Positions 1 through 8,082 of a stretch of 40,620 bases of DNA are shown in pieces. Each line of letters starts with the position of its first letter. Positions within the stretch are counted from its first letter, which is position 1. The notes beneath the pieces are model-generated. The model was given only the letters and a program-made list of their open reading frames with translations, searched no databases and had not been told where the DNA came from. The stretch is from NCBI GenBank assembly GCA_964635545.1, contig CAZWOA010000023.1, positions 1 to 40,620 of the forward strand, in the 5' to 3' direction. Source of the DNA: JAGPIS01 sp964635545 (lineage in GTDB: Bacteria > Bacteroidota > Bacteroidia > Bacteroidales > Marinilabiliaceae). The translations under genes and the position numbers were made by a program.

Positions 1-462
1 CGTTTCTGGATGACATTCGGTCAGGAGTATCTAACTCACCTGCGAGTGATTCAGAATATTGGTATGGCCCGTATCGATCCTATTATTTATAATGGGGTGG
101 AGATTGTGCCTATACAGTTCCTTAAAGCTGTACTGCCCAATCCGGGCGATCTTGGCGAGAACTATACCGGCTGGACTTCAATAGGTTGTCGCATAAAAGG
201 TGTTAAAGACGGTAAGGAAAAAACTTACTATATCTATAACAACTGTAGTCATGAGGTTGCGTTTAAAGAAACTGGTACTCAGGGTGTTAGTTATACTACC
301 GGCGTGCCTGCTATGATTGGTGCAATGATGTACCTAAAAGGTCTTTGGAAGAAACCCGGAGTGTTTAACGTAGAGGAGTTTAATCCCGATCCGTTTATGG
401 AGCAGCTTAATATTCATGGTCTCCCATGGGTAGAGCTTCATAATGTTGATCTCGAACTATAA
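1..462 (+). CDS. Saccharopine dehydrogenase family protein (carboxynorspermidine dehydrogenase-like), C-terminal part
   Basis: The reading frame is open from the first base of the window, so the gene is cut at its 5' end. About 153 codons of an enzyme of roughly 400 residues are visible. The ending, with FNPDPFMEQLN and GLPW close to the C-terminus, matches from memory the carboxynorspermidine dehydrogenase-like branch of the saccharopine dehydrogenase family. That branch acts in the alternative spermidine pathway found in many gut Bacteroidota, reducing a Schiff base with NADPH. The NAD(P)-binding Rossmann half lies outside the window, so cofactor and substrate residues cannot be checked. 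The stop codon runs directly into a strong terminator. The ATG at base 10 is internal and should not be taken as the start. A lysine-pathway saccharopine dehydrogenase is the main alternative. Confidence 0.8.
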   Translation, partial: RFWMTFGQEYLTHLRVIQNIGMARIDPIIYNGVEIVPIQFLKAVLPNPGDLGENYTGWTSIGCRIKGVKDGKEKTYYIYNNCSHEVAFKETGTQGVSYTTGVPAMIGAMMYLKGLWKKPGVFNVEEFNPDPFMEQLNIHGLPWVELHNVDLEL

Positions 463-489
463 AAAAAGCGGTCCAGGCCGCTTTTTTTA
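461..489. terminator. Bidirectional intrinsic terminator
   Basis: A GCGG/CCGC stem is flanked by seven A on the left and seven T on the right, so the hairpin is followed by a T tract on both strands. It lies between two convergent genes (plus-strand gene ending at 462, minus-strand gene ending at 508) and probably stops transcription from both. Confidence 0.9.
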
Positions 490-507
490 TCTCTATATTA
501 TTCAATA

Positions 508-1542
508 TCACATTATTACCATGGTTGCTCCATATCCATACTCCTGGAATGATGCATCCTGATAAATATGCTTTTTATAGTTGCGGTCCAGCAGTCTCCT
601 AATCTCGGTTTTTAGTGTGCCATTGCCCACACCGTGAATAAACACCACTTTACGACCTCTGTTTTTGATGTTTTCATCCATTACTTTTTTAAATTTATCG
701 GTCTGGATTTGAAGTATCTCGCTATTGCTAAGGCCTGCTGTGTTGTCAATCAGTTCGTGGATGTGCAAATCTACCTCAAGCAGCTCAGGCTCATTGCGGC
801 GTGCATATTTCTTTGGCTTTTCAACCATCTCTTTTTCGCGTGATGCGTTAAGCAGCTCCATATCAGTTAGTTGCTCCAGCTTTTTCTCAAATTCTCCCTT
901 TATGATTGGGTACAGTACTGCCCTTTCATTAAAGAAGTCATTGGTTATGAAGCTGTTGTCTTTAATCAGTTTCACCGCTTTTATTTTGAATGCAGTGGAT
1001 GATGGTGGGTAAACTCCATACTCTTTAGCCTTCTTGAATAGTATGAGTTGTACCTGCCACTCCTGATTATCAAGTGTTTGCGGGTTGTATCTTCCCAAAA
1101 GCAGCTTTGTGTTTGGCTCTACAATGCCAAAGTGCAGCAATTTTGCATTGGGCGAAGCGGTAACCTGTGTAATCGTGAAGTAGGAAAAATAATTGCTGTC
1201 ATTAACTATGTGCAGGTTTAGATTTGGCGTTGCGCCCTGGTTTTCTTTCAGAAAAGCTACATAGAAGTGAGGGTCTGTATCATCGGCCGCATCATCGGCG
1301 AAGTCGTATTCATCATCCTCTTCTACCTCCTGCATTTCGCTCTGTTTCGTAGTTACGGTTTCCACTTTTTGAGGTTGCGTCTGTGCAGTTGCTTTCTCAA
1401 TTAGCACCAGTTCATTCTCCATCACCGGTATCTCAAATCCATCCTCATCCTCCACATATACAATTTGGTTGCTGATATTTACAACAATACCGCCACCCGT
1501 AGTATTTAGAAACCTTACTTTATCGCCTTTGTTAAATTTCAT
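508..1542 (-). CDS. DUF2027 domain protein with C-terminal Smr domain
   Basis: This 344-residue protein has the two-part layout common in Bacteroidota. The N-terminal part (about 1-230) has a small SH3-like start (KGDKVRFLNTTGGGIV) and the DUF2027 core. An acidic linker follows at about 65-90. The C-terminal Smr domain (about 254-344) carries the DLH signature at 258-260 and HGVGNGTL at 303-310. Smr domains, as in the tail of MutS2, bind branched DNA or act as endonucleases on nucleic acid, and some act on ribosome-bound mRNA. No MutS ATPase part is present, so a role in recombination or RNA quality control can only be guessed. There is no signal peptide, so it should be cytoplasmic. It is transcribed away from queA and has its own -7 motif 23 bases upstream of the ATG. 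Confidence 0.85.
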   Translation of the reverse strand: MKFNKGDKVRFLNTTGGGIVVNISNQIVYVEDEDGFEIPVMENELVLIEKATAQTQPQKVETVTTKQSEMQEVEEDDEYDFADDAADDTDPHFYVAFLKENQGATPNLNLHIVNDSNYFSYFTITQVTASPNAKLLHFGIVEPNTKLLLGRYNPQTLDNQEWQVQLILFKKAKEYGVYPPSSTAFKIKAVKLIKDNSFITNDFFNERAVLYPIIKGEFEKKLEQLTDMELLNASREKEMVEKPKKYARRNEPELLEVDLHIHELIDNTAGLSNSEILQIQTDKFKKVMDENIKNRGRKVVFIHGVGNGTLKTEIRRLLDRNYKKHIYQDASFQEYGYGATMVIM

Positions 1543-1564
1543 GATGTTTTATTTTTTGATGTAT

Positions 1565-1572
1565 CAAATATA
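1565..1572 (-). promoter_or_regulatory. Candidate -7 promoter element for the Smr gene
   Basis: Read on the minus strand this is TATATTTG, an exact match to the Bacteroidota -7 consensus TAnnTTTG. It would give a 5' leader of about 17 bases before the ATG at 1542. No clear -33 TTTG box was found. Confidence 0.45.
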
Positions 1573-1636
1573 CTTATTTTTAGCCGGTTTTGTTCATTAA
1601 TTGACCACTCTATCGCTCTAAAACTTCTCAAAATAT

Positions 1637-1644
1637 TATCTTTG
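1637..1644 (+). promoter_or_regulatory. Candidate -7 promoter element for queA
   Basis: TATCTTTG matches the Bacteroidota -7 consensus TAnnTTTG and lies 25 bases before the queA ATG. A -33 box is not obvious. Together with the minus-strand element at 1565-1572 it makes the 127-base gap a divergent promoter region. Confidence 0.5.
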
Positions 1645-1669
1645 TCACCACTTATAAATTTTTCTTCTG

Positions 1670-2872
1670 ATGATTCCCCATATCGATATAAACAAATACA
1701 CCTACGATCTGCCCGAAACACGCATAGCACGTTACCCTCTCGAGAGGCGCGATATGTCTAAACTTCTGGTGTATAACGGTGCTATTGGGCAGTCGGTTTT
1801 TAGCAATATTACCGATTATATTCCTGATGGTGCAATGCTTATCTTCAATAATACCAAGGTTATTAGGGCGAGGCTCCGTTTCAGTAAAGATACCGGCGCG
1901 GCCATCGAGGTGTTCTGTCTCGAGCCTGTTTCGCCTTCTGATGTTCAGGTGGCTTTTGCTGCACGCAGGTCAACTGTGTGGCGTTGCATTGTAGGAAATT
2001 CCAAAAAATGGAAATCGGGAACCCTCGCCAAGGTTGTAACCACCGATGTGGGGCGCACAACTGTTACGATTGGGCGTGGAGAGGCTGTTAACAATAGTTT
2101 CGACATCACTTTCAGCTGGGATAATGACGATGTAACTTTTGCCGATATTATTGAGAGTGCGGGTGTTACTCCAATTCCGCCTTATCTTAACCGGGATAGT
2201 GAAGATGTTGATATTCAACGATATCAAACTGTGTATTCATCTCAAAAAGGTTCGGTTGCAGCACCAACGGCAGGTCTTCATTTTACCCCCGAAATACTTG
2301 AAAGAATCAGGAGGTCGGGCTGCAAAATCCAGGAACTTACGCTTCATGTGGGAGCCGGCACGTTTAAGCCCGTTCAAACCGATGATGCGGCCAGTCACGT
2401 AATGCATATTGAGCATTTTATTGTTGATATTGAGGCAGTTAGGAATATTATCAGTCATAAAGGGCCTTTTGTGACTGTAGGCACCACTTCGGTGCGCACT
2501 GCCGAGTCGTTGTACTGGCTGGGAGTGAGGCTATTGCACGGCTTGACTATCGACGACGGGGTAGGGCAGTGGGATGCCTATAATCTGAATCAGAATTATT
2601 CGCTTTGCGATGCGCTGAATGCCATCATGAATTATATGGAGGAGCGAAATATCTCCCATTTCCAGAGCCAAACAGCAATAATGATTATGCCCGGATATAA
2701 ATTCAGGGTTGCAGATGTGCTTATAACCAATTTTCATCAGCCCCACAGCACTCTTTTGCTTCTTATTGGCGCCTTTATTGGTGATGATTGGCATAATGTG
2801 TATGATTATGCCCTTGCCAATGATTTCAGGTTTTTAAGCTATGGTGACTCATCAATACTATTTAGAAAATAG
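1670..2872 (+). CDS. queA: S-adenosylmethionine:tRNA ribosyltransferase-isomerase, QueA family
   Basis: QueA transfers and isomerises the ribosyl part of SAM onto preQ1 at tRNA position 34, giving epoxyqueuosine. Family blocks seen here are the N-terminal YDLPETRIARYPLERRDMSKLLV, the NNTKVIRARL segment, AGLHFTPEIL near residue 200, TLHVGAGTFKPV near 225, and the late block PGYKF..VD-like VADVLITNFHQPHSTLLLL. At 400 residues it is longer than the E. coli enzyme (about 356). From memory, Bacteroidota often carry both a short QueA and a longer paralogue of about this size, so this may be the longer one, whose exact substrate is less certain. The ATG at 1670 sits 26 bases after a -7 motif. It appears to be transcribed alone; the next gene starts after a 113-base gap with its own promoter motif. 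Confidence 0.85.
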   Translation: MIPHIDINKYTYDLPETRIARYPLERRDMSKLLVYNGAIGQSVFSNITDYIPDGAMLIFNNTKVIRARLRFSKDTGAAIEVFCLEPVSPSDVQVAFAARRSTVWRCIVGNSKKWKSGTLAKVVTTDVGRTTVTIGRGEAVNNSFDITFSWDNDDVTFADIIESAGVTPIPPYLNRDSEDVDIQRYQTVYSSQKGSVAAPTAGLHFTPEILERIRRSGCKIQELTLHVGAGTFKPVQTDDAASHVMHIEHFIVDIEAVRNIISHKGPFVTVGTTSVRTAESLYWLGVRLLHGLTIDDGVGQWDAYNLNQNYSLCDALNAIMNYMEERNISHFQSQTAIMIMPGYKFRVADVLITNFHQPHSTLLLLIGAFIGDDWHNVYDYALANDFRFLSYGDSSILFRK

Positions 2873-2936
2873 TTGTGAATAGAAGCGAAGTTTTAAAACT
2901 GAGAGAGCATAAATATAACTGTGGTGTACAATGTGG

Positions 2937-2944
2937 TATATTTG
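2937..2944 (+). promoter_or_regulatory. Candidate -7 promoter element for mntA
   Basis: TATATTTG matches TAnnTTTG and lies 42 bases upstream of the MntA start codon. The surrounding gap is AT-rich and no -33 TTTG box is evident. Confidence 0.45.
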
Positions 2945-2985
2945 TATTATTTCTAAAAATGTGATAAATTTAGAAAAAATAGGCT

Positions 2986-3282
2986 ATGAAAAGGGGTGAT
3001 GTGATAAGAATATTAACCGAGCATAAAGATGATATCTGCAACAGGTATCTGCTTAAAAAGCTAGGATTATTTGGTTCGTACGCTCGTAATGATGAAAATG
3101 AGAATAGCGATATTGATATTTTGATAGAATTTGAAGGTGAACCTGAAGGGATTTTTTTATTGAAAGAAGAACTTAAAAGAGAGCTTCAGAATATATTTCA
3201 TAAGGATATTGATATTTGCCGAGAAAATCAAATTAAGCACTTTTTCAGAAATCAAATTTTAAAGGATGTAATCTATATATAA
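2986..3282 (+). CDS. mntA: MntA-type minimal nucleotidyltransferase, antitoxin of a MNT/HEPN pair
   Basis: This 98-residue protein is a minimal nucleotidyltransferase. The signature GSX10DXD is complete: GSYARNDENENSDID at about residues 30-44, preceded by the expected LGLF strand. A later acidic strand (DIDICREN) supplies the third metal-binding Asp. In characterised MntA-HepT systems the antitoxin adds AMP units to a tyrosine in the RX4HXY motif of the HEPN RNase HepT and so silences it. All catalytic residues are kept here, so the enzyme may be active. The partner gene directly downstream is broken, which leaves the antitoxin without an obvious intact target in this window. Its codons are more AT-rich than those of the neighbouring queA, which fits acquisition by transfer. 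The name mntA here means minimal nucleotidyltransferase, not the manganese transporter. Confidence 0.85.
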   Translation: MKRGDVIRILTEHKDDICNRYLLKKLGLFGSYARNDENENSDIDILIEFEGEPEGIFLLKEELKRELQNIFHKDIDICRENQIKHFFRNQILKDVIYI

Positions 3283-3594
3283 GGTTGATTTTAAGGATTA
3301 TGGTTGCTTGTTGAATATGATTGAGGAAATTGATAAAATAGAGAGTTATTCGAGTTAATATATTTCTGCTAGTGAGTTTGAAAAAAACAATTTAGCTTTT
3401 TATGCTTCACTAATGAATTTTATTATGATTGGTGAGATGGTTGAGCGAATTTCCGAAACACTAAAACATGACACGGAATCGGAGATTAATTGGTATCGTA
3501 TTAAAGGTTTTCGTAATATAATAGCTCACAATTATTTTGGAATTGTTTAGATATAATTAGAAATCATCTGCCGGAATTAAGAGTTAGATTAACA
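3275..3594 (+). pseudogene. hepT: Decayed HepT-like HEPN toxin gene (DUF86)
   Basis: Translating the frame that starts near 3284 gives KDYGCLLNMIEEIDKIESY, then a TAA stop at 3356-3358. The same frame continues with FYASLMNFIMIGEMVERIS and GFRNIIAHNYFGI before a TAG at 3548-3550. The rest, DIIRNHLPELRVRL, is found in another frame starting at 3547, so a small deletion near 3545-3550 has also shifted the frame. The only in-frame codon suitable as a start is an ATA at 3275-3277, where an ATG overlapping the mntA stop would be expected; that reading is inference. The RNase/AMPylation motif RX4HXY (RNIIAHNY) is still present. The gene therefore has at least two lesions and is unlikely to give a working toxin, although a 45-codon piece could start at the ATG at 3413. 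Confidence 0.8.
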
Positions 3595-3672
3595 TTTAAT
3601 CGAATCGGTAAACCCTCAGAATCGGCAGAAATAGTTATTTTAATTAGTAGTTTTTTCGTTATTAGAATTATT

Positions 3673-3706
3673 ACTCTCCCCGCATTCGTTACCGGGAGAG
3701 TTTTTT
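3673..3706 (+). terminator. Intrinsic terminator after the mntA/hepT remnant
   Basis: ACTCTCCC at 3673-3680 pairs perfectly with GGGAGAGT at 3694-3701, with a 13-base loop followed by a T tract. It sits between the toxin-antitoxin remnant and the convergent histidinol phosphatase gene, and might also slow transcription from the minus strand, where the T tract is weaker. Confidence 0.8.
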
Positions 3707-3718
3707 ATAGTAAATAAC

Positions 3719-4573
3719 TCAATAATCAATCTCCGAAAGTTGAACCTGGTTCCATCTTCCCTGGTTGAGATACATAATGTGTCTCCCGCCACAATCGATA
3801 ATAGCTTTTGCAGCATCATTAAAGCAGGCATCCACATCATCCACTGTATGTGCATCAGCCGAAATGGTAAGCGGAATGCCTTTCTCTACGCACCTTCCGA
3901 TTATCTCTTTTGATGGGAAAAAATCATTGTGCCTCTTACGGTATAACCCGCGTGTGTTAACCTCTACAATGGTGCCTTCGGTGGCAATTACATGCAATGT
4001 TTTCTCAATCTCTTCTTTATACCACTGTTCATCGGTTGTGAAGAAACGGTTGTGGTTATAGAGTGTTATCTTATCGAAATGGGCTACTATATCGGGTTTT
4101 TCCTGCGAAATCATAGTTCTAATCTGTTCGAAGTAGGTAGTTACAGCCTCTTTTGCGTCACCTGCGAATATGGTCTCTAACCCTTCAGCATATACCTCCT
4201 CGCTACTATCTATGTGCCACATTTTATCGGTGCCCTCTTTGGCTACGTAATGCACGCCTCCAATTATGTAATCGAGTCCTAAAAGTTTGTACCAATCAGC
4301 AAATGGGATGGTGCGTTCGGGAATAAAATCGGCCTCTAACCCTTTGAAAATCTGTATCATGGAGCCATAACGCTCGCGTGCGGCCTTTATTTGCTGTGAG
4401 TAGCTGTGTATATCGCTGAATGCCATGCTCCAGCTGTTTTTAAATGGAACTGGCGCATGACTCGAGAAACCTATTATCTGCATGTTTCTCTTTATTGCCG
4501 ATTCACACATCTCATCTATCGTATTTTTGCCGTCGCAAAATGTGGAGTGGGTATGAAAGTTGAACTTTTTCAT
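3719..4573 (-). CDS. hisK: Histidinol-phosphatase, PHP family (HisK/HisJ type)
   Basis: This 284-residue protein has the PHP-domain metal ligands in order: HTH at residues 7-9, the early Asp in CDG, a Glu in LEADF, a His in GGVHYV, a His in VAHFDKITLYNH, and the closing DAH in SADAH. The combination of FSSHAP and GGVHY is typical of histidinol-phosphate phosphatases of the PHP type, which remove phosphate from L-histidinol phosphate in the next-to-last stage of histidine synthesis. Other his genes are not in the window, as is common for this enzyme in Bacteroidota. There is no signal peptide. The start at 4573 is the only one that keeps the first metal motif. A PHP phosphoesterase with a different phosphate substrate cannot be ruled out. 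Confidence 0.8.
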   Translation of the reverse strand: MKKFNFHTHSTFCDGKNTIDEMCESAIKRNMQIIGFSSHAPVPFKNSWSMAFSDIHSYSQQIKAARERYGSMIQIFKGLEADFIPERTIPFADWYKLLGLDYIIGGVHYVAKEGTDKMWHIDSSEEVYAEGLETIFAGDAKEAVTTYFEQIRTMISQEKPDIVAHFDKITLYNHNRFFTTDEQWYKEEIEKTLHVIATEGTIVEVNTRGLYRKRHNDFFPSKEIIGRCVEKGIPLTISADAHTVDDVDACFNDAAKAIIDCGGRHIMYLNQGRWNQVQLSEIDY

Positions 4574-4653
4574 TACAAGTTTTGTTTTTGAATCTATACC
4601 GCAAAATAGCTTTAAATGTTGATTTACACAATAGAAAGCAGCCTTTGCGACAT

Positions 4654-4681
4654 AAAAAAAGCCCGATATTAAAACCAGGCT
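4654..4681 (-). terminator. Intrinsic terminator of the TPR gene
   Basis: On the minus strand AGCCT pairs with GGGCT (one T-G pair) around a loop of about 13 bases, followed directly by seven T. It lies about 25 bases after the stop codon of the TPR protein gene and separates it from the histidinol phosphatase gene. Confidence 0.75.
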
Positions 4682-4705
4682 CTATAGGGTTGGATATTTT
4701 TTTAA

Positions 4706-5344
4706 TTATTTTCCAAGGCGAGATACAATCTCTTCCATCATCTTTTTGGCATTTGCATTGCTACCGTCAAGCTCAAGTGCCTTCTCTACATAAACACGTG
4801 CTTCTGCAAATTTCTCGTTTGCCTTCGCTGTAATGCCATCATACTCTTCGGGCTTTGCTGATGCTGCCGATGCAAGTATTTTACCTGCTTCGTTGTATGG
4901 GTCAAGACCTTGCTTCAGGTAATAAGTAACGAGGTTTTTCTTCATAATCTGGCTTGGCTTGCCGGTTTTGTACTTCTCGATACCAGCAAGTAGAATCTCT
5001 TCCATCTCAGCCTCTTTACCTTCACTCTTTAATATCTCTGACATGAAATATGCACAGAAGTCACTTTTATAGTCAAGCTCTTCCGACATTTTATAGTATT
5101 TCATGGCAACTTCGTTGTCCTTAACTCTGCGTGCACAATCGGCAGCATTAAATACTGTGGCGGCATCAACTGAATCACCCCACATTGTAATTGCCTCTTG
5201 GTATGATGCAAGTGCATTTTTAAAATCCTGGTTTCTTATATATTCGTTACCTTCATTTTTAAAATCATCAGCACTCTTTTCCTGTGCATTCATCACAAAT
5301 GGCATTGCCAACAGTAGGCAGAATAGTTTAATTGCTAACTTCAT
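4706..5344 (-). CDS. Exported TPR-repeat protein of unknown function
   Basis: This protein has 212 residues. The N-terminus (MKLAIKLFCLLLAMPFVMNA) is a good Sec signal peptide with a likely cut after MNA; there is no cysteine at the right place for a lipoprotein. The mature part is helical and has TPR-like repeats, for example FKNEGNEYIRNQDFKNALA at about 28-46 with the typical A-x-Y-x-E-A-I ending, and a last one near 180-205 (ARVYVEKALELDGSNANAK). TPR proteins usually act as binding scaffolds in the periplasm or at the outer membrane. No partner can be named. It is transcribed alone, between the end of the threonine operon and a terminator. Confidence 0.75.
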   Translation of the reverse strand: MKLAIKLFCLLLAMPFVMNAQEKSADDFKNEGNEYIRNQDFKNALASYQEAITMWGDSVDAATVFNAADCARRVKDNEVAMKYYKMSEELDYKSDFCAYFMSEILKSEGKEAEMEEILLAGIEKYKTGKPSQIMKKNLVTYYLKQGLDPYNEAGKILASAASAKPEEYDGITAKANEKFAEARVYVEKALELDGSNANAKKMMEEIVSRLGK

Positions 5345-5458
5345 AATAGAAAAATTTTATTGGATATTTGATTTATGTTTTACGTTCAACATTACTTTGT
5401 TTTCGTAAAAATAGCTTTTTGAAATAAACATCCAAATTTTTTAACTTTTCTTTTTTTC

Positions 5459-6757
5459 TCACAGATTACTTACTAGTCTGTCTTTGAGTGAGTTAAGTGT
5501 GTTTTTTATTTTAACACTTTTTTTGTTTTTATTCAGGAATTCTGCCAATTTCTCAGGAATAACAACTTCGCTGCCTATTATTTCTGATACTGTTTCGTTG
5601 AACTTTGCCGGGTGTGCTGTGGCTAAAAACAGTCCTTCTTCATCATTTTTCAATGAATCTTTAAGTGCTCCGTATGCTGTGGCGCCATGTGGGTCGAGCA
5701 GATAACCTGTATCTTTCAGTGTCGAGCTTATCAGTGCACCTATCTGACTGTCGTTGTAGGTGTGGCTGCTAATTACTTTTGCAATTTCGGCATGGTTGTT
5801 ATCGAATAGATCGGCTATGCGCGCAAAGTTGCTGGGTGCACCCACATCCATGGCGTTGGCAATGGTGGCTACCGATGGTTTCGGCTTATAATTACCGTCT
5901 GTTATGAAGTCGTGAAACACTCTGTTGTCGTTATTGGATGCTATGAATCTGGCAACGGGCAATCCCATTTTATAGGCTATTAGTCCGGCAGTGAGGTTGC
6001 CAAGGTTACCGCTGGGAACAGAGATTACCACTTTACTCCATCTCTCTTTGGGTATTTGCGATAGTGCATAGTAATAGTAAACCGATTGCGGTAGGAAACG
6101 TGCCAGGTTAATGGAGTTGGCCGATGTTAGTGTGAGCTTTTTGTTTAGCTCATCATCAGCAAAAGCCTCTTTAACCATTCTCTGGCAGTCGTCGAATGTG
6201 CCATCAACTTCATAGGCGGTGATGTTATTACCCAGCGATGTGAATTGCAGCTCCTGCAACGGGCTCACAAGTCCGGCAGGGTAGAGGATGTGCACCCGCA
6301 CGCCATCTACGCCATAAAAGCCCTGAGCCACAGCACTTCCGGTATCACCCGATGTGGCCACAAGCACGTCTATGCCTCCTTCACTGGGATTGGCAAAGTA
6401 TGACATCACCCTTGCCAGAAATCGGGCTCCCACATCTTTGAACGCAAACGTAGGACCATGGAACAGCTCGAGAACGCTTATGTTATCGTTAACTTTTTTT
6501 ACCGGTATGGGGAAGTTAAATGCATCCTCAACCATTTTCTTAAATATATCGTTGGGTATGGTTGGACAAAAATAGGGGCTCAACACTTTGTAGCCTATTT
6601 CGGCCATTGATTGCCCAGGAAGCCAATCCCAGAAGTCAGCAGGTAACTTTGGTGTCTCCTCGGGCATGAATAGTCCCTTGTCGGGTGCCAGGCCTTGAAG
6701 AACCGCCTCTTTTAAATCGGTGAATGAACCGGGGTTGTTGGTGCTATAATATTTCAT
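5459..6757 (-). CDS. thrC: Threonine synthase
   Basis: ThrC converts O-phospho-L-homoserine to L-threonine using pyridoxal phosphate. The N-terminus MKYYSTNNPG and the segment GLAPDKGLFMPE are typical of the long-form bacterial threonine synthases (432 residues here, E. coli 428). The PLP lysine is K107 in GPTFAFKDVG. ATSGDTGSAVAQGF and SVPSGNLGNLTAG bind the cofactor phosphate, and DPHGATAYGAL lies near the C-terminus. It is the third gene of the thrA - homoserine kinase candidate - thrC operon, 47 bases after the previous gene. The order follows the pathway. No clear terminator was seen after it; the 114 bases before the TPR gene are AT-rich. Confidence 0.95.
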   Translation of the reverse strand: MKYYSTNNPGSFTDLKEAVLQGLAPDKGLFMPEETPKLPADFWDWLPGQSMAEIGYKVLSPYFCPTIPNDIFKKMVEDAFNFPIPVKKVNDNISVLELFHGPTFAFKDVGARFLARVMSYFANPSEGGIDVLVATSGDTGSAVAQGFYGVDGVRVHILYPAGLVSPLQELQFTSLGNNITAYEVDGTFDDCQRMVKEAFADDELNKKLTLTSANSINLARFLPQSVYYYYALSQIPKERWSKVVISVPSGNLGNLTAGLIAYKMGLPVARFIASNNDNRVFHDFITDGNYKPKPSVATIANAMDVGAPSNFARIADLFDNNHAEIAKVISSHTYNDSQIGALISSTLKDTGYLLDPHGATAYGALKDSLKNDEEGLFLATAHPAKFNETVSEIIGSEVVIPEKLAEFLNKNKKSVKIKNTLNSLKDRLVSNL

Positions 6758-6804
6758 TGTTTTACTCTGTTAAAATTGAATATGTTTTTTTAAATGCCGG
6801 TTTT

Positions 6805-8001
6805 TCACTTCATCAGAAATGACATAAACTCGGTTGTAACAAGGTGGCCTGCAGTTCCTTCGAGCACCGAATCTTCGTTGTATATTTCAACGCTGTCGGG
6901 CTGTAAACCTGGTTTATACACCATAAATGGAATTGATTTACGTGTGTGTGTGCGCAGGCGGCATGGCGTTGGGTGGTCGGGAAGAAATGCAACTGCAATA
7001 TCATCTCTATTGCTGATGTAATCGAGAACGGGAGCCACCACATGGCGGTCGATATCCTCAATAGTTCTTATTTTCAGTTTGTAATCGCCCTCGTGTCCGG
7101 CCTCATCGGGTGCTTCGATATGCAGAAATACATAATCGTTATCGTTCAATGCATCTATTGCTGCCTGTGCTTTTCCACTGTAATTTGTGTCGTAAAGGCC
7201 GGTAGCTCCATCTACGTGTATCGATTTCAAGCCGCCAAGTCTTCCTATGCCGTGTATAAGGTCAACTGCCGATATTACAGCTCCGTTTTTAAAACCATAA
7301 ATGGATGATAGGATTGGCATGTTGGGCTTGTATCCTGCCGACCATGGCCATATCATGTTTGCCACCGACAACCCTCTGGCACGACGGCTTTGATTCACCG
7401 GGTGGTCTTGCAGCACTTCCACACTTTTTTTCATTAGTGATGTGATGATGTTAAATGTCTCTACATCACCGTTTACGCGAGGCATTACGTCGGCAAGGGG
7501 CGATTGGGGCACATCGTGCGGCGGTGTGAGTTCAACGCCTGTTTTACCGCCTTTAATTATCAATACGTGGCGGTAGCTTACCCCGGTGTGAAACTGTACT
7601 TTGTCGCTTCCCAGAGTTTTATTAAGATGGTCGATAAGTTGTGCCGCTTCGGCGGTTGTAATGTGGCCTGCCGAGTGGTTTAAAAGTGTTGTGCTGTCGG
7701 TGCTCACAAGGTTGCAACGCATCACCATGTCGCCGGGCTCTATCTCAACGCCTATGGCAGCCGCCTCGAGTACGCCACGTCCCTGGTAGCACTCTTCGGC
7801 ATCGAAGCCCATGATGCTCATATTGGCAACTTCACTGCCGGGGTGAAGTGAGTCGGGCACAGTTTTTAGGGTTCCACATACCGACATTTTGCAAAGCTTG
7901 TCGATATTGGGTGTGTGGGCGGCCATCACAACTGTGCGGTTTTGAAGTTCTATCATCGGTTCATCGGCCAGTCCGTCGGCCAGAATAACTAAATACTTCA
8001 T
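6805..8001 (-). CDS. ApgM-like protein, probable homoserine kinase of the thr operon
   Basis: This 398-residue protein is of the alkaline phosphatase superfamily, of the type usually labelled archaeal cofactor-independent phosphoglycerate mutase. Features seen are metal-binding Asp9 in LADGLADEPM, HTPNIDKL at about 29-36, the nucleophile Ser62 in EVANMSIMGFD, a GRGVLEAA block, and the late metal ligands in HIEAPDEAGHEGD and FLPDHPTP. By sequence alone it is a phosphoglycerate mutase relative. Its place between thrA and thrC fills the homoserine kinase step, for which no GHMP-type ThrB is present here. I recall genetic evidence from Bacteroides thetaiotaomicron that a member of this family in the same operon supplies homoserine kinase activity. 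That function is therefore favoured, as inference from context and memory. Confidence 0.8.
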   Translation of the reverse strand: MKYLVILADGLADEPMIELQNRTVVMAAHTPNIDKLCKMSVCGTLKTVPDSLHPGSEVANMSIMGFDAEECYQGRGVLEAAAIGVEIEPGDMVMRCNLVSTDSTTLLNHSAGHITTAEAAQLIDHLNKTLGSDKVQFHTGVSYRHVLIIKGGKTGVELTPPHDVPQSPLADVMPRVNGDVETFNIITSLMKKSVEVLQDHPVNQSRRARGLSVANMIWPWSAGYKPNMPILSSIYGFKNGAVISAVDLIHGIGRLGGLKSIHVDGATGLYDTNYSGKAQAAIDALNDNDYVFLHIEAPDEAGHEGDYKLKIRTIEDIDRHVVAPVLDYISNRDDIAVAFLPDHPTPCRLRTHTRKSIPFMVYKPGLQPDSVEIYNEDSVLEGTAGHLVTTEFMSFLMK

Positions 8002-8082
8002 CTTCTGAATTTTAAATGGTAGGTTAAAGTTGGTTGTTTTCTGTTATGGTATCTTTTTCATCTTCATTAAGATTTTAGCCTT

